From: Rhizoclosmatium globosum
Taxonomy: Eukaryota > Chytridiomycota > Chytridiomycetes > Chytridiales > Chytriomycetaceae
Direction: 5' to 3'
Assembly: GCA_002104985.1 (NCBI GenBank)
Contig: MCGO01000019.1
Span: 1 to 64,000, forward strand
DNA length: 64,000 bases
The notes beneath the pieces were generated by a model, which had not been told where the DNA came from, made no database searches, and worked only from the letters and a program-made list of their open reading frames with translations. This document shows positions 31,836-43,969 of this stretch, in pieces; the first letter of the stretch is position 1, and each line of letters opens with the position of its first letter. The translations under genes and the position numbers were made by a program.

Positions 31836-33970
31836 TTAAATAGCAGAATCGCCTGAGCTTTTGACACTCACGAAGCTATCACCCCTTTCCAGCCCTCTCA
31901 CCCTATCAACTCCTCTCGAAAACACCACTCGTCTCGGATCAACAACACTAGCCTCCTCGTCCCCTTCCCTCCCATCAACACCCTCAACGCCCCTTCAATA
32001 TTCACGGAAACACCAGCAGTCAAATCCAAACTTGACAGCGCCATACTCATCATACTACTCGCACTCCGAAACTCATCAATACTCGTCTGATGCGTCTCAA
32101 AACTGACGGCGGCACAATCACACTGCCACCACCACCCACTCCACCACTTCGAAACGAAACCTCCGAAACACCTCTCGAAAACTCATCGCCGTGATATCGT
32201 GCCGTGACAGCGCTTGGAACACTAAGCACAGAGTTTGTTCGAGTTGGAATAACACTCTCAGTCCCAGTCTCCCCGTCATCAGCATCCCCATCTTCATCTT
32301 GATCGAAATTGTACAGAAAATCGTCGTCAGGACCTTGCATCAAGAACTCGGTTTCAGAGCCCCATTGCCTCCAAAGAATTCACGAAGGGATGGAGGGATT
32401 CTGTCGAGAAGGTACGAAAAGTCTTGCTGTGATCCATTGTGGGTGTTGTCGTTGTCTCGGTTCCACCGTTTTCAGAAACAGGGACTGAAGCTTCAGCGGC
32501 CCGAAGAAGTCCGTTTGGACTAACCACAAACCCTGGTTGTCCAGCACAAGCTCCCGGTCGAACGCGATTTCGCATCGCAGCCAAGACACTCGCCGGGTTT
32601 GGTGTTAACGCTCTGCTGCTAAATGAACATTCTCTGCGTGCAAGACAATCCGGGCAACTTATCGAATGTGCAAATTGTGTTAGTAGTGACTCTTTGCAAC
32701 TGCAAGCCGCAAATCCGCCATAAGAATCCGATGATTCGTCATTGCTGCTGTTGCCTTGTACATTGTCGAAAGCGTCGAAATGACCACGGCAGGTTCCATA
32801 TCATGGATCTCCCCAACACGCACAGCTTCCTTCAACTCCCCCAACAACAGTTCCGTAAACTTTGTAAAGTATTCGTCTTCCCACTCCAACACCGTATCTA
32901 CCACACAATAACCCATCAGTAACCTGTTTACCAACACAAAAAACAAAACTCACCAAGACAACTAACCAACTCCGAAACCATCTCCCCACTCCACCCCACA
33001 CACAAACTCCTCACAAAAAGCGCCGCAACCCCAGGCCCTTCCCCCATCATCATAAACGCAACAACAAGCCCCATCTTCCCGCCTCGCACACTCCACCCCT
33101 TCCCAACCCTCGCAACAGCAAACCCGGCCAACTCCGGCAACCAATCCTCAAACACAGCCTTCAAACACCGCGCAGTCGCTTCAACGCTCCACCCGTCCAC
33201 AAGCCAACTCAATCCTTGCACGACTTGATCGAGTTTGTAGTCTTTGACGAGGTGCGCAATGTGGCGGCCGTTGAAGTCGCAGTTTTTCTCGTTTTTGATA
33301 AAGTCGACGAAGGAGGCGTTGAAGAGGGCGTCCATTGTGCGCATGGACCAGTCGCATGTGATGTGCGAGTACGGGACTTGCCAGGCTGGATGTGCGGTGG
33401 TGGTTGAGGAGGGTGTTGTGGTAGTGGTGGTACCTTCGGTATTGGTGTTGTTGGGGTTGGTTGTTGTGGAAGGGGTTGGGGATGTTTGGGATGATGGCAG
33501 TTGTTATTGGGTGGCGGTACGGAGGAGGAGGAAGATGCACGAGCCGTCGTTCCACAAAGACTGAATTGTTCATTTGTGTTATTAATGTTTGTAGATGGAG
33601 GGATATCCGTGCATGTGGCGTCAAGGGTGCAATCTGGTTGGGTGTCTTTGTTGGTTTCTGGTACATTGGGGTTTGTTGGTTCAATGACGGTGGCAGATTC
33701 TGAGACGGGTGTGTTTGTTGGCTGCACGAAACTCTCTGCGCTTGTCATTGGAGAACCATTTGGAGTATATGCACGAGGAAGTGGGGACCGAAAGAGAGTT
33801 GAATCAGCATTTGTTGGTAGATAGTTTTTAAAAGCCCTGTGCGTTGGAATAACAGAATCTGCAAGCATGATACGTGATCCCTTTGGAGTTGAACCATCAT
33901 TAACGACCGTAGCGCCACATGATTTTAGAACAAGGGCACGAGAAGCAGCAGAGAGCCTTCCGTCACGCAT
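31836..33970 (-). CDS. Unrecognised Pro/Ser/Thr-rich protein with helical C-terminal domain
   Basis: The start MRDGRLSAASRALVLKSCGA is followed by about 190 residues of Ser/Pro/Thr/Asn-rich sequence. A folded helical region follows, read from other frames: NGRHIAHLVKDYKLDQVVQG, FEDWLPELAGFAVARVGKGW and VLEWEDEYFTKFTELLLGEL, at about 33340-32680. An acidic Asp/Glu/Gly tail (NFDQDEDGDADDGETG) leads to a stop near 31836. Frame changes occur in the polyproline tract near 33430, near 32930 (possibly an intron starting GTGAGT), and in the tail. I do not recognise the fold; a helical-repeat domain is the most that can be said. It converges on the CCDC191-like gene with under 80 bp between stops. Confidence 0.5.
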
Positions 33971-34251
33971 CTTTCAGTTTTCTAATTATGTTTCTGTTAT
34001 TCTTCTATATGTTCTCGAATGTGGTGGCGGAAAGAAGAGAAACTCGAAAATTTTGGCAAATTGGGGGACAGCCAAAAAGTCGCAGTTCCTGTTTTTTCAT
34101 AGACCAATTTCTTTGTTGCAAAGTAGGTGGCTCTCCCCTTTTGACATCAGCTTCGTAGTTAGTGCTAGTTCGTATGGGCTAGTACTAGTAGTAGGCTGTA
34201 GTCTAGTGTGTGCGTGTTGTAGATCAAGTATCTAACTGCCCCAATGAATAG

Positions 34252-36036
34252 ATGGCACCAGCAGCCTTCACACCAAAGGACTCCGTCAAGTCATCTGCTC
34301 CAGTCAAGTACGTTGTCCCACCAGCGACCGTGCCAGTTAACGGTGCTGGATCGCTCACCTTCTCCAACAACCAGTTGATTGGAACCATCCTTGCTGTCCC
34401 TTTGATCATCACTCTGGCTCTCGGTCTCGCTCTTCCATGGTACTTTGCCGTGCTTCTCGTGACTGCCTTGCCAACCTTTGCCGTGTACAACGTGTGGTTT
34501 GCCAACATTGCTGCTCCGTGAGTGTCCCTGCCTGTCTCCAAACAAGGACTAACCCGTGCTTGCTTTTCCCTCAGTGTCCGTGTCCAGAAGGGTCTCCCCG
34601 GAAACAAGCGAGACGCTTACATCAAGGTCACTGATGCTGCCCTTGCTGCCAAGTTCCCAACTAAGATCCCAATGGAAACCTTCTTTGAGGCCTACTTTGA
34701 CCAGAAGATTGAGCTTGCTGATGTTAGTACCCTTCGTTTATCTTATCATTGTTTGAAAAGGAACGGGAAGGATGGTGGTGGTGTTGGCGCTGGTTGAGTT
34801 TGACGTGTCAACCCCCGCGCTTTTCACTTTGACTCCCACGAGCCTCAAAGGGTTGCGCCAACCAATCATCATCCAATTTCTCCACCTGAAACATCACTCC
34901 ACCCCCGCTTAAATAAGAGCCACCTTCGGAAAAAATTATTGACTTACTAACTTGTATGCATAACAGGGAAAGGACATGATGTTCGTTCTTGAGCACAGAT
35001 ACGAGTTCATCAACTTTGTTTTCACCTGGGGTAACGCCAAGTTCTTCTTGACCCAGTGGATCCCAGAGACCTTGTGGCACTCAAAGAAGCAGGATGAGGA
35101 CCAGGTCCGTGAGCACTACGACCGTGGTGACGACTTCTGTAAGTGACCATCATTTGCACCTTCCAATAATCATACTCACATCTCCATCCTAATTCAGACA
35201 ACTGGTTCCTCGGCCCAAGAATGATCTACACCTCCGGAATCATCACTGACCTCACCAAGCCACAGACCCTCGAAGAACTCCAGGACAACAAGCTCAACCT
35301 CGTCTGCGACAAGATCAACCTCAAGAAGGGTGAGAAGATGCTCGACATTGGATGTGGATGGGGAACCCTCTCTGTCCACGCCGCTAAGCGTGGTGCCAAG
35401 GTTACCGGAGTCACCCTCGGACGCAACCAGACCGCCTGGGGTATGGCCAAGGCCGCCGAAGCCGGTGTCGCCGACAACGTCCGTATCCTCTGCATGGACT
35501 ACCGTGACATTCCTAAGGAGAAGTACAACAAGATCACATGTCTCGAAATGGCTGAACACGTTGGTGTCCGCAAGTTCCAAGAGTTCCTTATCCAGGTCCG
35601 CGAGATGCTCGAGGACGACGGTATCTTCTACCTCCAGATTGCTGGTCTCCGTCGTGCCTGGCAGTACGAGGACCTTATCTGGGGTCTTTTCATGGCCAAG
35701 TACGTTTTCCCAGGTGCTGACGCCTCTGCCCCACTCAACTGGGTCCTTGAGCAGTGTGAGCGTGCCGGTTACGAAGTTGCCCACACCGACACCATCGGTG
35801 TCCACTACTCTGCCACCATCTACCGTTGGTACTTGAACTGGGTCCAGAACAAGGAGAAGGTTGTCTCAAAGTACGGGGTCCGTTGGTTCCGTGTCTGGGA
35901 AATCTTCTTGGCCTGGTCCTCCATCATTGCTCGTCAGGGTTCTGCTACTTGTTACCAGATTGTCTTGCACAAGAACTTGAACGAGTATGAGCGTACCCAG
36001 TTCATCAGCAGAAGAACTAACGCTTCTTCTTACTAA
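34252..36036 (+). CDS. Sphingolipid C9-methyltransferase (copy 1)
   Basis: Four exons (34252-34517, 34575-34722, about 34967-35138, 35198-36036) encode 474 residues. The third acceptor follows a perfect TACTAAC branch site. Residues about 40-90 form two membrane helices, as in fungal C9-methyltransferases. The rest is a cyclopropane-fatty-acid-synthase-type SAM methyltransferase with LDIGCGWGTLSVHAAKRGAK (SAM-binding motif I), TGVTLGRNQTAWG and the HVGVRKFQEFL region. In fungi this enzyme methylates C9 of the sphingoid base of glucosylceramide in the ER. Codon use is strongly biased to C-ending codons compared with copy 2, suggesting high expression. Intact. Confidence 0.92.
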
Positions 36037-36816
36037 ATCTTCTCCCTTGTTCCTTCAAATCGCTGAGTGATGTGTTCGTTTGTTTATGTATTCTTTTTTT
36101 GTCCGTTTGGAAACAAAACACTGCTGAAGTGTGAACCTTGGGTTTGATTTTCAGTTGGTATCTCTGTGTATATTCTGTCGGAATAAATCTACTTTGGGGT
36201 TAGTCGCATGCACCTTTCCTTATGAAAGATGAACCATCATACATTTCCAAACGGCTTGTCCATTACTAATAGCACGTTAGAGACGACGTCAAGAGTAACA
36301 CCTGCGTTAAAACGCTAAACACCTCATGGTAAATTACAAATAGTCTGTGCTTTTATCAAACTGCTTATAAAATGAGGAGTTCTTTAAAAGTTGGCTGGTA
36401 TCATTTCACAATCCATTGCGAAAGGAAGCGATACCAAAGCATACATGCGGATACCTTCACATTTATTCCGTACCCTAATCCGAAATAAACTAAAAGCAAG
36501 CACAAGGAGAAAGGCGGTGCTGAACGGAGGCTTAGAGGTCCAACTCACCACCAACTATTTTTTCAATAGCCTGCTTCCAATCAAACAGCCCGTGTCGATG
36601 GCCTGAGCTTCGCATCGCAGCCAAAACAACATTTGAGTCTCTCCATAACGATCAGACTCGTGTGACATTCATGGCTAACCTCCGGATCAACTTCGAAAGG
36701 CACAGACACAAAGACCAACCAACATCACCGCCCAAGCCCCAGAATTTTCACATTGCGTGCATCCAAAAGGCAAAAAAAACTTCCCAGGGGCACAGAAATC
36801 CTCCAAGAAAGAAGCC
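36037..36816. other. Intergenic; nothing recognised
   Basis: Downstream region of the C9-methyltransferase and upstream of the LRR gene. It contains AATAAA near 36181 (a likely poly(A) signal). Short frames such as 36391-36606 have no features. Confidence 0.6.
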
Positions 36817-38009
36817 ATGAGAACCTCCCTCCTCGCCACGATCCTCTTCCTCTGTACTTCCGAGTCCTTTGCCCGACCAGCCGCCAACGATTGCAAGCTT
36901 GCACAAGGCATTTGGCCACTCGCATTTTCGCTTTTGGACTCAGATGCATGTTGTACTGATCCACGTTGGGGCGTCGCAAGGTGCTCTAAAGGTCGCATCA
37001 CTGGAATTGATGTCAGCAATATCCCACCCACTGGTGCCATTCCAGACTTTAGCACTCTCACCCTTGTCACCAATCTGTTTATTTTCCTTTTCTTTCATGG
37101 TTTCTTAAACTTTATCTGATATATCACTGTACGCATAGCCGATTCGTCCAAACTTTACTGAGCTTCCAGCAGAGTACCCACCAAGTCTGGAGACCCTGTA
37201 AGCGCACCGTATTTATTTCAATAGATATCTTAATCCAGAATTACATAGCGACGTTGAATCCACTCCCATTAGCGGAGGCTTCCCAAGCAATTTGCCAACT
37301 TCAATCAAGAAGTGAGTTTTCACTGAAACCTTCACCAACATACTAAATTCGATCCATACATCAGCATTATTTTGACTAATGGCAAGTTGAGCGGACCACT
37401 TCCGGATGGATCCACTTTCCCCAATCTTGAAGTTTTCAACATTCATTAAAACAACTTCACCGGCAAACTCCCCGAGACTCTGGTCGCTAAAGCCAGAGTG
37501 TCAATGTATGAATGAACAATTTACATAACCGCTACTAAAAAGTATAACAGGGATGTCTCCAACAACAATTTATCTGGCTCTATTCCTCCAAAGTTCAAGC
37601 AATCTCAAGCTGGCGGTGAACTTGATGGAAACTGTTTCTATCAGGATGGCTCTTCCCCAACCATCTTCCGATTCACCAATAGAGACGATTGCCCAGTAAT
37701 CACGACTACCATTTCTTCGACTGCTTTTGCCTCCACTGTCTCCACTGCTTCTACCTCCTCAGTGCTACTTCCTTTGCTACGTCCGCCATAATGACTAATT
37801 CTGCGAAGACAGTCGCCAACTTGGACTCAACTGTTATGGCTTCAGCTGCTCAAGTTACTGGTTCTGCCTCTAAGGTGAACGAAGCTGACCCAACTGGTTA
37901 CGCTGCTCCCGTTCCAGCTGTTAACAACAATGTTTTGTATAAGGGAAATGCGATTAAGGCCGTTAGTGCCATCGTTCCGTTTATTTCTGCCCTTTTCATT
38001 TCATTCTAA
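36817..38009 (+). CDS. Secreted, probably GPI-anchored leucine-rich-repeat protein
   Basis: MRTSLLATILFLCTSESFA is a clear signal peptide. It is followed by an LRR N-terminal cap with the paired cysteines of DACCTDPRWGVARC. Then come plant-type LRRs spread over several small exons: SNIPPTGAIPDFSTLT, TNGKLSGPLPDGSTFPNLEV, NNFTGKLPETL and SNNNLSGSIPPKF. Introns of about 45-60 nt occur near 37070-37138, 37199-37241, 37311-37362 and 37510-37555. The C-terminus is Ser/Thr-rich and ends in a hydrophobic tail (IKAVSAIVPFISALFISF), typical of a GPI signal. An in-frame TAA near 37447 and a frame change near 37770 interrupt the model. It lies between the two C9-methyltransferase genes. The role is likely at the cell surface; the ligand is unknown. 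Confidence 0.6.
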
Positions 38010-38316
38010 GCCTGATTACTTCCTTGATTTTTGCTATGGCACGGTTTTACTATTTCTTTCCTTTATTTCTTTGTCAGTCTTTTGTTTCATCAAGAGGAAT
38101 CGCAGTTTTGAAGTTTACCTATGTTTTAAATTGATTTGTGTGGAGGAATGTGTGTCTGGTTCCAGACCACCGTTACAAACTGAAAACCAAGCAATTACCG
38201 CCACGCTTTCAATCACGCCTACAAACCACGCGTTTGGAGTCCGGACTCTCAAGAAAAAACTATAATAACACGGCAAGGATTTCCTTCAAGTCCAACCTTA
38301 AGAAACCAACTTGCAA

Positions 38317-39964
38317 ATGCCTGGACCAAGCAATTCCACCCCTAACGCTTCGCAAACTAATGCCCAGTTTACGTACAAAGACTCAATCAAGTCTTCCGCG
38401 CCCGTGAGCGTGGTATATCCGCCAGCTATTCATACAATCAACGGTGCCGGATCCCTTACTTTCTCAAACGCCAAGCTCTTGTGCGCCATCGTTACGGTTC
38501 CAATTATGACAACACTCATGCTCCGTATCTCAATCGTATGGTTTCCTGTCGTCCTAGCCCTCACAACTTTGCCAACATTTGCAGTCTAAACGTGTGGTAC
38601 GCTAACAATTGCGGAGCCGTGAGTTTCATTTGATTATCAACCATGAAATGAAAGGCTGACGTAAACTGTACCCCAGCGTTCGAATCCAAAAAGGTCTTGA
38701 AGGAAAAGACAAATGCGAATACTTGATTGTTAAGGACAAGGCACTTACTCAAAAGTACCCAACCAAGATTCCTATGGAGACGTTTTGCGAAGCTTACTTT
38801 GATGAGAAGATCGACTTGGTGAATGTAAGACATCATTCGTTGCCTTTAATTATATAACCTTTGATATGAGCAGGGCAAAGACCTTCTTTACGTCATGGAG
38901 CATCGATACGAATGGGCTTCATTTGTTTTCACTTGGGGTAACGCCAAATTCTTCTTGACGCAATGGATTCCAGAAACTCTTTGGCATTCTAAAGTGCAGG
39001 ACGAAACGCAAGTCCGTGAACATTATGACCGTGGTGATGACTTTTGTAAGTTAAAATCAAAAAGATTAAATACTTTAAGTATATCTAATAATCCGTCACA
39101 GACAATTGGTTCCTTGGGCCCAGTATGACATACACGACTGGAACAGTTAACGACTCAACTCGTCCTGAAACCCTTGAAGAGATGCAGACCAACAAAATGA
39201 ATATGGTTTGCGATAAGATCAACCTTCAACCTGGCGATAGACTTCTGGACATCGGATGTGGATGGGGAACTTTTTCCGTCCATGCAGCAAAACGTGGAGC
39301 AAGCGTAACGGGTGTCACTTTAGGCCGTAATCAAACCGCATGGGGCACTGAACAAGCTATTGAAGCAGGAGTATCTGACAAGGTCAAGTTTCTTTGCATG
39401 GATTACCGCGATATTCCCAAAGAGAAGTACGACAAGATCACGTGTGTTGAAATGTCAGAACATGTTGGAGTACGAAACTATCAAAACTTTCTTATTCAAG
39501 TTCGCGAAATGCTTGAAGATGATGGCATCTTTTACCTCCAGATCGTTGGGTTGCGTCGTGCCTGGCAGTATGAGGACCTTATTTGGGGTCTCTTCATGGC
39601 CAAGTATGTATTTCCAGGAGCTGATGCTTCAGCGCCTTTGAATTGGGTTCTCGAGCAATGCGAACGAGCCGGATTTGAAGTAGCCCACACTGATAACCTC
39701 GGAGTCCACTACTCCGCTACAATCCACCGTTGGTACTTGAACTGGATTCAAAACAAAGAAAATGTGATTGCCAAGTACGGTGTGCGCTGGTTCCGTGTGT
39801 GGGAAATGTTTTTGGCCTGGGCCACTATTATTCCTCGTCAAGGTTCTGCTACCGCCTACTCCATTACCCTGCACAAGAGCTTAAATCAGTATAACCGTGA
39901 ACCTCTGCATTTTTCAAAGAGAACACAAGGTTCAGCTGATAAGCGCGGAACTGTTGAAATGTAG
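38317..39964 (+). CDS. Sphingolipid C9-methyltransferase (copy 2, one frameshift)
   Basis: Same four-exon structure as copy 1, with introns at about 38624-38676, 38826-38875 and 39047-39101, and the same domain order. Two N-terminal membrane helices are followed by LDIGCGWGTFSVHAAKRGAS and TGVTLGRNQTAWG, then a C-terminal third nearly identical to copy 1. In exon 1 a base is missing in the codon equivalent to Tyr of TFAVYNVW, creating TAA at 38587 just before the donor site. Everything downstream is open and conserved, so this is either an assembly indel or a very recent inactivation. Codon use is far less biased than in copy 1, suggesting lower or stage-specific expression. Confidence 0.8.
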
Positions 39965-40038
39965 AGGCGGAAGTTTATTTGTCCTTCGATTGAGTTCTAT
40001 AATAAAGATTAAATAGAAACGAACACCAGAGAGAACTA

Positions 40039-43000
40039 TCACTGATCCGACATACTCAACGCCAAAACGAACATCAACTCCTCATCCTCGTCATCCGCAG
40101 TTGCTCTTGGTGCAACCTGAACACCAACACCAGAAAACTGCGTAGTAGGCGCAAGACTTGGACTGTAAGCCGGAGCCATTCGAGGACTGATATGCTGACC
40201 CATAGGACCCAACCTTGGACTTCTCCTCATGTGGATTGAACCATACTGACTAGCATTATTTGCACCGGATTCAAGAGATCGCCCTCCACTGACAGATATC
40301 TTATTACTCCATGAACCCGGCAGTGAAGGCGATTGTCTTGTAATATTTGGATGTTGCGGAGCCGAAGTAGGTCGTTTGATATCCATGGACCCGGAATCAC
40401 TCAATCTACCACCTTCTCGTGGTGTGCTCTCTTCCTGCTCCCATTCCCCAGGTTCGCGTGAGCCAATAACAGTCTCATTATCTTCCACAGGCGGCGGCAA
40501 GATACCCGCCAGCGATAAACTTAAGCTTGATCTCCGTTTTGAAGGAGTATACATATTCGAATCATCAGCGTCTTTCTTTCCTGGAAGTCTGTAAAAATCT
40601 GCCTCGTCCTCCCATTCATCATCATCGTACCAAGCCATCGGATGGAAACGAGACTGAGGCGTAAGTGAGTTACGAGCATAAAATGGGTTTGTAGGAGAAG
40701 TGCGTGGATCTGCATATAAGCGGGCGACGCCCTCGAATCGTACGGAGCCAAACCAGGGGATGTGCGGGATTCACTGAAAGCAACCAAACTAGATCGGCTG
40801 CTGACAATTGATGGAGAAGCAAGAGATGCGTTAGATGCAGTTGCGGAAGCTGCGGCAGCTACAGAAGCGAACGATTTCCCAGTTGACCATGGATTGGCTG
40901 GTGACCGAGGTTGAGAACTCGTTCCAGTTGCGACAGGTGTAGCTGGAGCTACGGGAGGCTTCGTGGAAATTGCATGCGGCTTAGGCGTATACGATGACGG
41001 CACAGGAGAAAACATGGATCCTTCATCCAGGACGGGAGTTGTTCGCCTCAAATCAATACTCCCAATTGCTTTTGCAGGTGAGCTTCCATACGCGTCGCCC
41101 AACAGAAACGGATCATTCTGCTCTTCCATCGAAAGCATGATAGCATAATCCACCATTTCCTGCTCTGTCATAGCTCCACTCCCACTACCAACACTCGGCG
41201 AAGCCGTAGTTCCAGCCTTCACAAGATTACTTGGCAAAGTTCCTGCCGGCGGTGCCCCAACAATAGCCCTCCCCATGCCCACAACCCCAAACCCAGGAGG
41301 CGTAGCCACAGCCCCATTCATTTTCTGCAACAGCTTCACCCGCCTCGCCTCCTCCTCCTTCTCCCTCTTCAACTCCATACTCGTCGCCATAACCTCCGTC
41401 TTAACATCGAGTACCAAATGTGCCTTACCTCCAAATGCCTTCCCAACACTTCCCCTACCCCCCGAATTCAACCCCGTAGGAGTTGTGGGCGCAACCCCGC
41501 CACCGCTCTTCTTCAGAAGCTTCTTCCGACCCTTCATCTTCCCATACCCACCAGTCCCATACCCACCCTCTACAGGCGCAAAGTCCCAGTTCCGAACATG
41601 TCCACCAGCAGTCGCAACAATCAAATTCCATTCTCCTCCCCAAACACAGGTAACAACCCGACTCAACGGACCTCCAACTTCTCCGCTCCGTCGAACACTA
41701 ACAGCTTTAATACTCAACCCCGTCGCGATATCGTAAGATTTAATCAAGCCGTCAGTAGTACTCACAATGAGTTTGAACGGGTCAAGTGTGAGTGTACTCA
41801 GGGGGCTAGACACAGCAACCTGAATTTTCCGGACGGGTTGAATTGTCACGGTTGTAAGCGGTTGGTTGAGACGAGTTGAAGATCCAGTTGTGGGTGAAAT
41901 AACGGATTCGGGAACATGCCAGATTAAACAACTAGAATCCGAATGACCACTGACAAGGATTGAAACAGGACCAGATGGTGGAACTGTAGGTCGATCCCAT
42001 GCGATTTTGGTGACACTCGCGATAGTTGTAGAAGAGGAAGTTGGCGAAGGTTTGAATTCCACAATCGGGGTTTCAGGATTTGACAAAGACCAAATAGCGA
42101 TTCCTTCAGGAAGAGGTGCATTCACTGCTGTAACTAGTGTGGCCGATGAGAGGTCGTGAATGAGTGAATGAATAGGGATAGCCACATTCTGCGACTTGTG
42201 CACAAACGCACGAGTCGTCTCGAGTTCCATAAGTTGATGTGCTAGAGTTGAATCTTTGGAGAGCGCAAGCATGTCAACGTCCCACACAGACACAAGGCCG
42301 TTATTCGAGGATGCAACGATATGATTCTTGGCATCAAATGATATAAATGTGATGGGTCTCGAACTCTCTAGATTTAAGTCACACAGGTTAATCAACGTTT
42401 TGAGTTACTGCCAACAAACCTGAAACACGCAGACACTGAAAGGTTGATACGTCCCAGATTCGAATACGTCCATCTGATCCACCGCTAATAATCAGTCCTG
42501 GTGTATTGGGCAACACGGCTAGAGCAGTAACGGGACCCTCATGAAATCCTACAAAATGATTGATGGAATGATTCATAGATGGCTTTGATATAAACTGTGT
42601 GACCATCGTAATGCGACCAGATAGATGTCCAGCAATAATACGCGATCTATGCGAGAACAGGCCGGATTGAGTTAAAATGCCATCCAATATTAAAGCTTCC
42701 TCACTTTTCAATCAAAAGCGTCGATATCTCCCTCGTTTCCAGATCCGTATTGAAATAAACTGCATCTCTTTCCACTTTTCCTGTTGTAGGATTACATATA
42801 ATAACCATTCCTTTGTAGTAGTGAAGTTAGCGACCAGTAAAACACGTGTTTCTTGACAACACCCACCCTTCTCAAGAGATCCAGCATACAGCCTATCCTC
42901 ATCAAAATCCACAAGAATCTGTTCAATACGACCAATTCTAGGATCAAACTGGACGACTCGTTTCCCACCAGCTTTCCATTCCCTGTCAAAAGAGTGTGTC

Positions 43001-43421
43001 AGAGTTTGACTATTATAGCAGCACTTTGGTTACTTTAGCAAGCGAAAGCGTCTCAGAAACTCGCTTCTCCAACTCTTTTTCGCGATTCTCCTTTTTGAAG
43101 GTTGCCAGTTAGAAGCAGGAACGAGGCAAGACAGGCAGTACCTCACAGGCAGCGACCCACGCATGAATCCAGTCAGGGCAAGTCTCCAGCACGAATCGTC
43201 GTTGATGACAGCATTCCACCTGCGACACACGGACGCGCACAGTCGCTGAGGAAAACGTACGACGAGAATGAGTGGCTCGACTAAGTAGATTGTCGTATAA
43301 AACGAACCAGTTCAAGTGGATCAAGGTGCGCAAGACTCAGAAGGAGAAGCTCATCCGGGTACACTTCGTTGATTGGACATGGCTTGGCGTTCAGAGGCGG
43401 TGATGCCTTGTTGAGGTTCAT
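40039..43421 (-). CDS. F-box/WD40 protein with C-terminal ubiquitin-interacting motifs
   Basis: MNLNKASPPLNAKPC leads into an F-box (YPDELLLLSLAHLDPLEL spliced to RLCASVCRRWNAVINDDSCW) through a short GTTCGT...CTCAG intron. WD40 repeats follow, including GLIISGGSDGRIRIWDVSTF, NNGLVSVWDVDM and GHSDSSCLIWHVPES, with introns near 43041-42988, 42677-42663 and 42429-42372. After a long Ser/Pro/Ala-rich linker come two ubiquitin-interacting-type helices: MVDYAIMLSMEEQ near 41150, and at the very C-terminus DDEDEELMFVLALSMSDQ. Single-base frame breaks lie near 42810 and 40725. The protein is likely a substrate receptor of an SCF ubiquitin ligase that also binds ubiquitin. This F-box, WD40, UIM combination is unusual. 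Confidence 0.75.
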
Positions 43422-43969
43422 TGAATTTGAAAAGAAACCAATCTTCAAAATCAAATGCAGAACAAGGTGACTTCTCCACCATTCTCGTTGATTAAAAGCA
43501 TTGCATTCAGTTGAGAGCTGAGAACTGAGGTAATAGTCAGCTTTCTTACGCTGGCCCTGAAGTTCGCATCAAATAAATTATCAGTTATAATGTAGTTTAT
43601 CGTAGTTTTTGCAGTTAGGTAATCCCATGGCGTTTTTGCAGGCATTTTTGAGATAAGTTGACTTATATGAAGCCACTAACTTTAATTCTCAAAAACCCAC
43701 AGCTGCAAGAAGAAATCATGATAAAGAATGGATAATTTTGGAAGCACTTTATTTTGGAACAGTTGGTTCAATGGGATACACGTTTTCTTTTCATTCCAGA
43801 AGGGTGTGCCTTCCCATTGTCACTTTCCTCTCTTGAGGGGCACCAAGCAGATATCTTTAGAACTACTCGCACAATTCTTCTAAATCCAAGCTCATTGATC
43901 GATAATCGTGTCCAGCACTCAATTTCAGCCAAGTTTTAGTTGACCAGACGTTATTCCTCAACACAGAGA
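43422..43969. promoter_or_regulatory. Shared upstream region of two divergent F-box/WD40 genes
   Basis: 548 bp separate the start codons of two oppositely directed F-box/WD40 genes, so both promoters must lie here. It is AT-rich with no coding potential. No specific factor site is claimed. Confidence 0.5.

Noticed and set aside
33181..33684. 167-codon His/Pro-rich ORF on the minus strand
   Set aside because: It is an alternative frame of the CCA/ACC-rich low-complexity stretch of the gene at 31836-33970.
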